From contig OX235277.1 of the NCBI GenBank assembly GCA_944472155.2, forward strand, positions 20,470,804 through 20,534,803: a stretch of DNA of 64,000 nt, written 5' to 3'. The position numbers were made by a program, and so were the translations under genes. This DNA comes from Trichobilharzia szidati. Lineage: Eukaryota > Platyhelminthes > Trematoda > Strigeidida > Schistosomatidae. Shown here piece by piece: positions 47,030 to 58,977 of this stretch (positions are counted from its first letter, which is position 1; each line of letters opens with the position of its first letter). Below the pieces are notes generated by a model. It made no database searches, had not been told where the DNA came from, and was given only the letters and a program-made list of their open reading frames with translations.

Positions 47030-48850
47030 AAATGTAAGTAAATTCAGAAGCGAAGATTGAGAAACTTGTCTAACTTTTTAATTTACTAAATCGTGTTTGT
47101 ATCGTGAATGGTCTTCCCTGAAAGAACCATTGAATCTCCTCTGAGAAACAGATTGCATAAAAGTATTTTGTGTATTTTAGTGTTCTGAAATGTATGAATA
47201 AATGAAGTAGCAAAGTATTCTTTGTATGTGAAACTGATTCTAGAAGTACAAGATGATTTTAAAAGTAGTTTGATGTGCTACTGAAAAGTTATCAGAGATA
47301 TGTCATTTTCTGCCTCTAATATTTTTGAAGGAAATGTTATGACTATCTGTTGCAAATGTCATACATAATATGTGCCGGGTCAAGTTGCAAATTATTTACA
47401 TAATGCACTCAATTTCGCTCTAGTTATTCGCTACTAATCCGAGTCATCTAATATATTGTGTGCTACAACAAATTTCAAATTACAAACATACCGAAGGTTC
47501 CTGGATTAACAAAGGATGTATCAAGTTGAGAAATTTACAGCATTAGTGAAATGAAAAAGAGAAAGGGATGAAAACAAGGTATCAATTCTCAATTTAGTGT
47601 TAGTTGTGAATTATATTCGGTGAAGAATTATTTCTTTCTAAGCTGTTAAGTCACAGTGATATTACAGAAAAAGGCATTAAGTGTCCCTACAAATCACTCA
47701 GTCAATACATAAGATAAGAGTAAATATAACTAACATGACGTATCAGGAGAGTGAAGTTGAACATGGATGAATCACAAAACTTCTAAAGATTCATAAATAA
47801 GTGAACTATTATTAAGATTTTGAAAGCAGTTGGCTAAGTGTACAACGATGATAACAAACAATAAAGACAGTGAAGTTGAGGTGAATTGGAATGAGAATGA
47901 GTGGTAAGAGAGAATAAAATAAAATACCATGTTTATGACCAGAGTAAAGAAAAAGGTTTAAAAATGTTTTCGAACACAATTTAGGTTTCAGTCCATATAT
48001 AGCTAGAGCTTTGGGTATGCATAGATAGGAAAAAGTAAGATTTTGAAGTAGTTGGATTTAGTCCTGTAGAGCACAAATCACGTCCTGCTGAATGATTGAA
48101 TTCCAGAAAGTACTCACATATTGAAGACTTCATCATCCAATGCTAACCCTATATCGTTAGCTGCACACAAGCGCGTGAATGAGTATATGCACACACATGC
48201 ATAAACAGTACTTTATCACTGATGCATTGTCTTATCATATTTCGGCTGATAATACTAAATGTTAGGCATCTGCATAAAAAAGCGTTCAATATATTTAGAT
48301 AAACGACTTTTAATTTAGAAAAAACCGTGTTTTTCCTTATAAATGAATAAGAATACTTTACGATGTAAATTATGTGACTAAAATGAATTGTGACCACTTT
48401 GTTGAATCAAAAGTGGCTTTGAGATGAAAACGGACTGATCATTGTTCTGTACAAAAAGAAGCATAAGGAAACTAAAAGTAAATTTCCTAATCTTATCCTC
48501 ACTTCATTTTATTCTAGTCAAGGACAAGCTCCCTTCCAATCTCGCAGGTGATGTATTTCTCCCCTGATGAGTTTACTGATGATTAAATTGTAAATGAATC
48601 TATCCGTTTCTTTCAGCTCATATATTAAGAGAGACATAACTCCGTGGTGTTTTTTCATCAGTTCAGCAGTGAATCGTAAGTTTTTACAAAGAGACTTAAC
48701 GTTTATACTCATTGTTTCATTTGAAATACCTGGAAGTCGGCGTATGAGTGCAAAATAAGACAAAGTACACCTACTGGATCCAATCTGTAGTCACTGTCTG
48801 CCAGAATAGCATCACGTGAACCAGCGGAATGTTTTAAGACACTAGGTCAC
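47030..48850 (+). repeat. Diverged local repeat, copy split by about 0.7 kb
   Basis: The part to about 47640 matches 45990-46510 and the part from about 48360 matches 46530-46950. The 47640-48360 segment has no counterpart in the other copy and so looks like an insertion, or a deletion in the other copy. I recognise no element in that segment. Similarity of the two blocks to the first copy is roughly 65-75% by eye. Confidence 0.5.
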
Positions 48851-51800
48851 CGTAAAATCTATCCTACATATAAGCAGTTACTTCAATATAATTTGTCTTC
48901 TCCAAATATCTGTTGTTATCATGAGAATGGTTTCAGTGCTACTGAAAAGATATGGCCATGAAGTTGCGAAATGGGTTGTCAAGTCGTTCTATATTTTTAT
49001 GAATACAATTTTGATGATAAGACTACAATGATTTCGTGTATTTGTCTCCTTCTGTTCATGTCGGTTGCTTTCAATTTTCTTATTTCTCAATTATTATTTT
49101 TCATTCTCTTCTGACAGGTGAACTATAGTAATTCTAATTATAATAAAAATTTTATTCTAGAAATGCTTGTCTAGCAAAATTCAGAACTCTGTCTCTTTTG
49201 AAAATTGTACTCCTCACATGAAATCTACAATTAAACACTCACACACAATGTTTCATATGATGTAACATTATGCTTTCTGAAACTCGCATCAGTCTTACAC
49301 GAGATGTCTGATTTGTCTTCTAATTCAAGAGTGCAGTGATAATTTGGAAGCCACGATAATTTATGTTGCTATCAAACGACGTAAGTAAATGGTTTAAGTG
49401 GCCAGAAAAAGGGAAAGGTATATGCAATATAATGGATAGAAGTTTAAGTAGTACACGTGTTTTGGCCTAATTGGTCACTTGACTTGACGACAAGTTCGTT
49501 TCGCCAAGTTGATTTGAGTTTCAGCTGTATAGTTGTACCAATTGTCTTGTTTGATATAAAACTGTTGGGAATCAACAATGTTCAGTTATCCTCTAAATAC
49601 CTGTGAAATATATAAATTGTTTATGAATATAAACAACTCACCATCCCTAACTGGAATGTGGTAATTATGTGCAAATAACTCATAGCTTACAATACGTTTT
49701 CTCACATTCGTGATAGCGATTTTCAAAAACTGCTCATCTGCTGATTTAATAAGATGCGAAAATGTTATACAAAAATTCGTTATACTCACACCTATTGTGA
49801 AACAAAACAGGTTCAGATTCATGGTAAACATTCTGAAACGTATTACCTTTTCAATCTTTTTTCGCATATATTCATACAAACGCTTGGGTGAGTCACGCTC
49901 AATTAAGAACAACATTCTGAATGGCAACATAAAAGACTCAAAATTTCAAAACGACAATCTTAGAATATAAAATCAACTTATTAAACATTTGTAGTCTTTA
50001 TTTCATTGTGGATAAAATAGTATTTTGGTAAAATCACACAGTGTTATACAGTGCCCAAGTTTTATCCTTATATTTGTAATCTTATCTGTCTACATGTTAC
50101 ACAAATGAAAATTCTTAACACATTTCCAAAAAACATTTTGTGATAAATAAACATTAGCTACTATTTAGTTTAAAGTGGAAATATCAACTTACGACCCAAA
50201 TCTTAACGCGATTATATGTTAGCCAAAAACACTCAAAATGACTCAGTAGTTTATTGTGGTTAATAATGGAAAGCCTTGTCCAAATTCAGTAGATGATATG
50301 AAAACTCATTCATGTTTGGAATAATGTCTGTGTAAAAGGTGAACATTGTGGGAGTGTGTAATTACATATCATATCACGCCATTTGTTAATATCATCACGA
50401 AAAATATATTTCTTTTGGAAAACACCAACCAGTAGACACTACTGATTCATTTCGTTGTACCTTCGTCGAACACATTATTATGAAACAGTATGGATGATAA
50501 TTTGATAGTACAAAATGTTAAATAAACTATTTCAACTTCTACAATGGAAACGACTCCTGAATTTAAGCAGAAATAGTCGGATGAGTAGACGTTTTCCTGA
50601 GTTTAGTCGTCTGATTTGCCTCCCACCGATAGGGACAAAATTTGCAGAGGGGACATGGCACGTATTGCATATTCTCTATATGACTTTTATTAAATTGGCT
50701 CACTATTAAAATCGCGGATGTTGTTCTTAGCTTCGAATATAGTGGTTTTTAAAAGGTTAGAAAACAAAATTTTCATTCCAAGAAGTTCCAAATTTAGAAA
50801 ACATTATTGCAATTATAGATCTCTATGCCTAGTAACTCTATTCGTTTGAAGATTCCGTGATCAGATGTACAATAAATAGTTACACTTTTGCATTCCTGTT
50901 GGTCGGAGAACCGTTTTAAGTGTAATTCAGTTGTGGTAGATTTTATAAACTTGACAGCCAGCATCGGCGAGAATATGAAAAGTGAATGTGTAGCAGAGAC
51001 TCTAGCAGTGTCACATTAATTAGGCTGATCACCATACTATGAACTCATTCAGGGTAACCTTTTGCTGTGGATATGATTATCAGTAAATTTCAGGCACTGA
51101 ATCATCATTACTGCGTAAACTCTGGTCATTCTTCAGCTCACTGATTTTCTTCTTGCTTCCATACGTCATCTGTATTCTTCTTCACCATATTTTCTTGCAG
51201 ATAATTTTGTAATCTCATTAGGCTTAGTCATATGTAATTACCAGTGCATGGCATAGTGAAAGCATTATTCAAAACAGATAATTTGCACGTACCTCTGGCT
51301 TGAAAAAATTATAGTAAATCAAGAGAAACCTACCAATCATCAATTCCTCAACATTTGCATTGTACTATTGAAAGCACACTTGATCTCGCATTTACAAATG
51401 AAAACGTATGTATTGAGAGTCGACTGACTTCGAATATTTTTTCAGTCTTTCGTACGCTACTTAAAACTGTCAGTCACTAATACTCTACTGTTAGTTATTT
51501 AATAGTAAATAAACCTGGATCACTGTATCACATGGGCGAAGAAATAACAGAATTAAGTAATAGTTGCCACTCACGTCTATCCACTAAATAAGAAAATATG
51601 GCATTGAGAAACATTCAAAATATAAGCAAATTGTTCGTCATAACTATTTAAATGAATTATTATCCACATCATTTGGATCACATAATATTTCAGACATCTT
51701 TTGATCAATGCGTGTGTACAAATTAGATATTTTGGACTTATGGATTAGCGCAATGCAATCTAATCATATCCTCTGATAATATCAGGAATAGTGACTGTTA

Positions 51801-54800
51801 TTTCAGACGTTATTCAGTGAATGGTACTACCCCACTATATTGTGTTTTCAATAGAATAATTTGTACGAATATTTTCATCAATAGCTTCATCAGTTTCTAA
51901 CTGATATGATATTAAGCCTGGAACCAGATGAGTGTTAGGCGTGAAGTCGATAACCCAACTCAGGAAAAGGCAGTCATCAATGACATTGAGACTCAGATGC
52001 AACACGTATAACATCGAGATACTATAAATTACATTGATGCACAAAACAAAGATGACTACTCCGGACAACTGCGAAAAGTCTTGGATTAGACCCTAAACGA
52101 TGTCAACAATTCCTAATAGACGATATGAAGCCAGACAGCTGGCAAACGACATCAGAATTCTCATCATGTGTTAAAAGGCTTCCGTCTTCAATGTTTGAGA
52201 ACAGTAGACGTCATCTCAAACACAAGAAAGTTGAGATGCAGTCTACTGGACAAAGAATCGAGAAGAGGACTCAATGAGTGATATATTATTATCTAATGGA
52301 AGAAATTTTGAGGTCAACTTGAAAGAACTTTACAGAAGCCAGAAGTAAACTGCAATTAAAGCTGAACACATAGAATCTGTAATAGTGCAGGTCAAAATAG
52401 AGTCTCTTTGGCAAATTCATTCTGTCAAGACATTTCAAATACATAATGAGTGATCAAATTGTAGGTAGGGAGGGTGAAGATTGACAAGATGGTTGCAGTT
52501 ATGTTTTAATCAAAACTGTAACCAATGCTAATAAGCACATAAAAGAATTAGAATAAGCTTAATACAGTTATGTAGGAAGATGAATGGTTTATTGAGTGAG
52601 TTGTGATTAGGATGCACATGGAAACGAAGGAAAGTATGGAATTAAGAAAGTGTTCTAAAAATTTACAAATGTTATAAGGAGTAAAACCCCTTTTTAGATA
52701 GGTAAAATGGTCTTTTGACGCGTATCTCAATGTACACACACCTACAAAACAATTATGCATAAATGCGATTGTACAGCTAAGTGAATGAATTTGACAAAAA
52801 GAGACTCTTCAGCTCAATTAATGTTTTCTCTTCATTATTTTTTGAATACAGATTATCCATGAAAACTAAAGACATCAAGGATAGCTAGAGACATTAAGTA
52901 TGCCTGGACATCATTAAAATCATCGGACAAGAAATCCAGTATAACTACGGAGGGATGCAAAATAGTCACCATGAGAAATGGACTCCTGCAAAAACCTCAA
53001 ATCCGATTGAGTTAGCAGAATGGTGATGCAGAATATGAGGTGTCGCAGACATCCTTCTTCGCTGATGCACCTCCTCACAGTTCATTAAACAGGAAAATAA
53101 CATGGAATTGTCTATACAGGGAATTTCATACTTAGATATATTCGTCAAGAAATAGAAACCCGATCCACTGCTTATCTTCAGCAGTAAATAGGATATGCAC
53201 CAGTTTTCAAATCGACACAATTGCATGCGTCTTCTGATGGCATTGCATCTAAATCACGTCTGATAAAAATTTGAAGTCTCCAATATACTGAATTGTAAAT
53301 TTGACGACTGGAAGCCAGTATTGTGTGATCCATTACTTAAGGGTTTCGCGTATGTTTCATGTCATCAAATTAGTGTAGCATTGAATACACGGAAAATACA
53401 TGTTGGGTGTCCGAATTGTCATGCAGCCGATTATTAAGCATAAGCTATGCATTAATCAGTTTATTAACGTTATAAAAGTGGAAATAAAAGTGAATATTTG
53501 GTCTAATAATGTATGAAGTGAATTTCAGTTTCCGTCGAATTTTTCTTGAACATTCTTACTCCGTAATATAGATGTTGCACTGATGTCCTTCACTCAGGAT
53601 ATCGTATGCTTCTTAATTATTTCAGTGATTATACGAAAGAAGAAAACATTGATGTACGCACAACAAATCGGTTGATCAAGCAACAGATCAAATAACATGG
53701 GCTTAATCATCAACTTGAAACATTTCAGAAATTTCTATCTCTATCATTGAAGTCATTTCCTAGTTTTGTGCTGAATTCACTGGTTTCTGGCTTTCATAAT
53801 ATGTCAGAATTCTAACTTACCAAATTCAACTGAAAAAAATAAACTAAGCGATGAATTTGTTGTCTAGTATGAGCTGAATGGCAATTCTTCACTAATAATA
53901 TTAAAATGCATGGGAATTATGCAGATTCAAATTGTTTCGAAAGCATACAGCCACTAGTTTTCCAAATTAAACACAGATACGTGAATAAGTAAATTGACTT
54001 CCTTTCTAACAACATGAATCACCAATGACTCAAGACGACGAATTACTTGAACATACCAAAAATAGAATCTTTGAATCATGGGCTATGGATTTTGCATGGT
54101 GTGGTATTAATCGGCTTCTCACATTATATAATTTTTAACTAAAAGCACAAGAGTGTTTAATGGTACACAGTCAACAAACAAAATGTGATCGCTTCTCGGA
54201 AGTGTGGATTCAAGATAATATGAATGACATTATAAGATACTAAATAGTATATTGTATATTTGGAGAGACGAATATAGCGTCGTTGAGAAACCGTACTGTA
54301 GTAGGAACATAAGAAGAATAAAATGATGACCTTAACGCTCACTGAACACTGTGGCACACTGATAGCATATGACTCACTATAGATTCACTTTGTTGCTTGT
54401 ATCAAACAGCCATTCAGTGTTATTTGCTGAATGACTTCTTCAACAAAATATGTTCGCCATAGTGGTTTCGATGTGATTATGAATGCGATTTAGATCAATG
54501 CAAATCATCCCCTCTGTAATATTTTCCTAATGACTAATGCAATCAAAAGACAAATTATTATGCTTAAGATCGCGATATTCAAACTTCGACAGCTACTTCA
54601 CACTGATCCAAAAGCAAAGCTTAGTACGTATATTATGCTGAAGGATTCGACAACTTTGTTCGGAAGATACGATAGACAGTGAATTGAAGACACTAGGAGA
54701 AAACCAGCTGGAGAGCAAGTATCCAATCAGAAGGAAATGCCTCCTTTACTGAAAGTTGCAACAGCTCTTAAGAAAATTCTCCTCACGAACCTTGAGCTCT

Positions 54801-57800
54801 TAGGTTGCAGTGAGGCGAAAATTCTTTGAAAGCAACTTTATAAATTTCTGGCGAATTCATTTCAATCAGCCACCTCGCGTATCAATATCTGCAGCAGACA
54901 AACAATCCAGTCAAGAGCCAAGGATAAGATACCGTATTGCGCCACCTCACTGTGTATTTATTCGTTTAGTTGTCCGTATCGAGCTAAGTGCATCGGCTAA
55001 GTACGCAGTGTCAAGTCCATAAATATATTTTGAAACACATTTTCTAACCTGTCTGGTTATATAAAAGAATAGTTGAATACCAGGAGATTGTTATTTTATT
55101 ATCACCATATTACTGTTTACTGATAACGTTGAATTTTTTTCTGATTTTATGTAAACGCTTCATATTCCTCGCACGAAATTTCACACAACTTTATTGATGA
55201 GTCATTTCCACACTTTCCGGGTCATCAGAAATTCTGTCTCCTTTTTCTAAATTCCAATGATTCATCTCCTTGGAGACTGCATCTTACATTAACTACAGAA
55301 ATGTCTAGAACAAATTTAACAGTAACTGATTGTTCTCAGTAAGTCTGTGTTTAACATAATTACGAATGTAGAGCCTACGGAAATGAATCGTCGAACACAA
55401 AATTCTCTTCACCGTCAACATTTTTTAAACTACGATATCAACTCTGAATAATTCGTACTAGTGAAAGTTTAGAAGATCTGAACATGATGTAATTTCGTCT
55501 ATCACTTCCCATTTTTGTCGCTTAGAATTAAGATGTATGATCGGAATGTATGAAATGGCGATCATATAAAGTAGAATTTTTCCTTCGAGGTTGATCTAAT
55601 GAGTTTTCCATCATTTTTACCTGTGGTCACAATACTCAATGAAATTACTGATTTCAGCATGACATTAAAGGTTTTAAATTTTGTCTCTTTTGGAAGAGAT
55701 TAAGAAATTAGGAATTTCAGTATTTCCTCTGGTCATAACGTCAAATATTTGTAGTCCAACAGCGCAAAGAAATGTTTCTGAGATTCTTATGCTACCAAGA
55801 GCGACTGCTGTCATCTGAGTTCAAAATGTAGATGCGCAAGGAAACTTTTTTTCGACAATCACAGTATTAAGATTCTTTAAATGCAACTTAAAACATGACA
55901 ACATCTCACTATTGCGTCATAGCCTCGAATGGTCATGTATGTGTGTAAACATAATTTAGTAGTCGCAAAATAATTTTCTGGAAACTACAAAATTACTTCA
56001 CATACCTCACTGGCAGATACTTCCCAGTATAACAGTATGAAGAAGTGACCACAGTAAAGTGTTCACTTAGCCCTTGATATGCTGATATTGTTATTTTTAC
56101 AGAATGATCGGAGTCACTTTTATGCACTGTTCCCGAACGTTATCCGAAACATATGGTTACGATATTTAACTAGGGATTCATGTTTGCTGCGATTTACTAA
56201 GTGTGTGAAAGTTATTGCACTTAGCTGTAAACATTATTGTTTATTGTTCAGTTGACCTTTACTGTACAAAAGTGGATTTGACGTTCATGGTTTTCTCCTA
56301 AGACAATGGTATGCCATGTCACTAAATAAGGGAATATGTATCGCTTAAATATATTTGCAGTCAAACAGCTAGGTCATTCTTCATCTCATTGGGGGGTTAG
56401 CTTTCTGATCCTTTCTCCAACCATGAAGGTTTTTGTCTCCACGTCATGCTGCCATCCCCCATACACTACGTCAAGATCACTGTCGATTTAGGCGTCTACT
56501 TTCAAATTTGTTCGAAATCGGTGTTATGAAATGATTTATTGAATACACATCGAACTGAAATTGATTACTCACATGGATCTATTAAAAAAAGAATATTCGT
56601 ACAAGTCACAGTTACGCAAGTGTAACGAATTCTACGTTTTGTGAAAACCAATTTATTTATTATATTATGTTATTCCTAATTGTATACCCATGTACATATA
56701 TAAATATATGTCTTTGTATTCCGTATAGTCAGTGTCACCAAACAAAACTAATCAAGTTTATGACTAATGATTCTTTAAATAAATGGCTTTGCTACTTGTT
56801 GTAAAGTAAATGAAAGTGGTCAACAAAATGCTGAGTGGAAGACCTACCATTCGAATATTTTTTAATATACCTAACACCAATACGTTGTGAATTTTTTCGA
56901 TGTACAGTGACATCGACCTTTAAACTGAATACCTCAATCAATGTTTCTACACAGTCTTGACAGAATTTCGGTGAAGTGTGTATAATTTAATTATAGATGG
57001 GAAACATGATCACTATCTCACTGTCATAAGACGAATCTCTTATATCTTATGAAACTAATACAGGAATACATTTTTGTATTACTGAAGTTACAACAAACAG
57101 TGAAGCAAATCATCTCACATTTTCTCACTACAATATCCAAAACGACGGAATTTACTTGTTTGCAAAATCAAAGTACATTTCCTTCATTGGAAAAATATAT
57201 TGAAAAACATTATTAAAAAAAACATATTTTGTCCGGATGTTTGTGTGGTATACTTATTTATATATTACAAACAGCAATGCAGTTTACAATGCATTCTGAT
57301 GGAAAATAATATACCTCAGTAGAGGAAATCATCCTCTTTTGACGTGCTTACTGTAAGACCGACACTCAGGATAAGCAAGCAGGCAACATTCTTTTTTGAG
57401 CTGTGTAAAGTCTAGGAAACAATATTTTATGGTGCAGTGATACAACACTCTTCCGAATCATCGATATGATTTGGTTGGATTCAATTCTGGTTTATTTTGA
57501 ATAAGCGCCAATTTGAAAATTGAGAGTCAGTGTAGGAGGTTTCGCACAAACAAGCCAAATTCACCAAAGAGTATGGCTTGAAAGTCAAAGTGTAACCATA
57601 TAAAGGCGATCATATGTGAAGACTTAGTTGACAACACCCAGAACATTGGAAAAAACCTTCGCTTCATGTGAATTTCTTCTCCAGTGCAACCACCATAAAC
57701 AATTTGAAAAATTTCTCGGCTTCACTGCCAGTAATTATATTGATGAATAATTCCAGTCGTCAAATGCTGGTCAGCAAGTGATTTTGACAAATGACTCAGT

Positions 57801-57824
57801 TTAATCTAACATGTTGCGTGTGTT
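48851..57824. other. Long stretch without a recognisable gene
   Basis: AT-rich DNA. A block near 48940-48985 resembles part of the preceding repeat family (GTGCTACTGAAAAG). The minus-strand frame at 49586-49930 (114 codons) contains a hydrophobic run but no known motif. The segment 54650-55060 is richer in G+C and holds a 70-codon frame at 54810-55022; it could be an old LTR or other repeat but has no confirmed ends. No exon or RNA gene was recognised. Confidence 0.45.
52585..52700 (+). repeat. Dispersed repeat pair, copy 1
   Basis: Aligns with 63075-63170. Both contain AGGATGCACAT(G/T)GAAA(C/T)GAAGGAAA, then a GTGTTCTAAA-like run, then CCCTTTT. The family is unknown and no coding content is seen. 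Confidence 0.5.
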
Positions 57825-57984
57825 CAGTCGCTTTACATGTAACACGGTTCCCAGTAATGATATAAAATGCATGACAATTACTCAGTCATACAAAACAAAA
57901 GTACACACTAATGACCAATCAAATTTGAATAGGTCAAGTAGTCCATGGCAGGCGAAGCTTGAAGACTATTGTGTCTTGTACACA
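57825..57984 (+). repeat. Inverted repeat, left arm (160 bp)
   Basis: Reverse complement of 58818-58977 with about 5 mismatches in 160 bp and no gaps. Outside 57825 and 58977 similarity ends abruptly. No target-site duplication is visible at the two outer ends. Confidence 0.9.
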
Positions 57985-58010
57985 TAGTTCAGCATGTATG
58001 TGCTTGATCC
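57825..58010 (+). pseudogene. PLE fragment, left arm of an inverted pair
   Basis: This segment is the near-identical inverted copy of 58818-58977 and extends with lower similarity to about 58010. Read on the plus strand it contains a block resembling PLE reverse transcriptase just before the catalytic aspartates (CCAATCAAATTTGAA encoding PIKFE, then a degraded RRYADD-type region), so it appears to be a PLE fragment pointing into the loop. Frame changes and stops are present. The outer end coincides with the outer end of the right arm. Confidence 0.55.
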
Positions 58011-58189
58011 ATTTTGCTTCCATCACCTTTAATAACTTTGAATTATTTGAGTTATGTGAAATAATTGTGAAGCAGATATTTATATTGATTTTGTGACCGT
58101 ACATTGATAAGTGCTTTGCAGTCTATGACGATGCATTTCTAATCAGATTAGCTGCATTGGGATTTTCGGTGTCTTATATTATATATATT

Positions 58190-58977
58190 CTTTTCGATAA
58201 CACTGGAACATTCTTTAAGTGTCACCACAACTGCAGGTGATCTCGTTGACACAGTTTGAAAAAAGTCCACTGCATTTCATCCTTTAATCGTTCATACAGA
58301 GATCTGAAACGTTCGAGATCAGAGGGAAAGTGATGCACCTGATGACTGATTGAAGTCTTTGAGCTGTCAGTTGCATAATCTGGTCTCCCTTGAATGATAG
58401 GTTAATGAGGGTAGCTTTCTTCGGTACAGAGGCTGTCTTTTCAATATGTGGTCTATCCTTCCTATGAAGATGAACAAAGTTTTCCCGATAATCATTAGCT
58501 GACAAAACTGAATAAGTATGTCGAAGCTACTTCATGAATGTAACGCTCATGCACATTTTGCAGGCGCTAGAAAAAAACATTTCACCAAAAGACTTTTATA
58601 CTGGATAGTAACCAATTTGATGAAATGAAGATATTGTCCACTGCATGACTACTTAGGAAATAGAGATAACTTATTAGTTCCATTGTCTCTCCTGGCCATT
58701 GGAATATCCAAGAAACCAAGTTTGTCATTCGATTCGAATTATGAAAACACTCGGATATTTGGACGAAAACAATTCAGAAATGTTACACAATGGATTGATC
58801 AAATACATCCTAAATCATGTGTACAAAACACAATAGTCTTCAAGCTTCGCCTATCATGGATTACTTGACCTATTCAAATTTGATTGGTCATTAGTGTGTA
58901 CTTTTGTTTTGTATGACTGAGTAATTGTCATGCATTTTATATCATTACTGGGAACCGTGTTAGATGTAAAGCGACTG
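58190..58977 (-). pseudogene. Penelope-like element remnant: RT palm to GIY-YIG entry
   Basis: On the minus strand the blocks run in PLE order. A degraded catalytic region comes first, followed by TIVFCTHD (near 58828). LNCFRPNIRVF, then SNDKLGFLDIPMARRDNGT, CSGQYLHF and KCMSVTFMK-like residues of the RT thumb follow. Next is the linker PKKATLINLSFKGDQIMQLTAQRL (from about 58430), and last an ITCSCGDT motif where the GIY-YIG nuclease should begin, near 58215-58240. In-frame stops occur (for example TAG within the thumb and TAA before SNDKLG), so it is dead. The longest open part is 73 codons at 58284-58505. The first 160 bp form the right arm of the inverted repeat. Confidence 0.7.
58818..58977 (-). 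repeat. Inverted repeat, right arm (160 bp)
   Basis: Partner of 57825-57984. The loop between the arms is about 830 bp and contains most of the minus-strand PLE remnant. Confidence 0.9.

Noticed and set aside
49586..49930. Minus-strand frame of 114 codons with a hydrophobic run
   Set aside because: No motif, no splice or promoter context, and length only slightly above chance for 64 kb.
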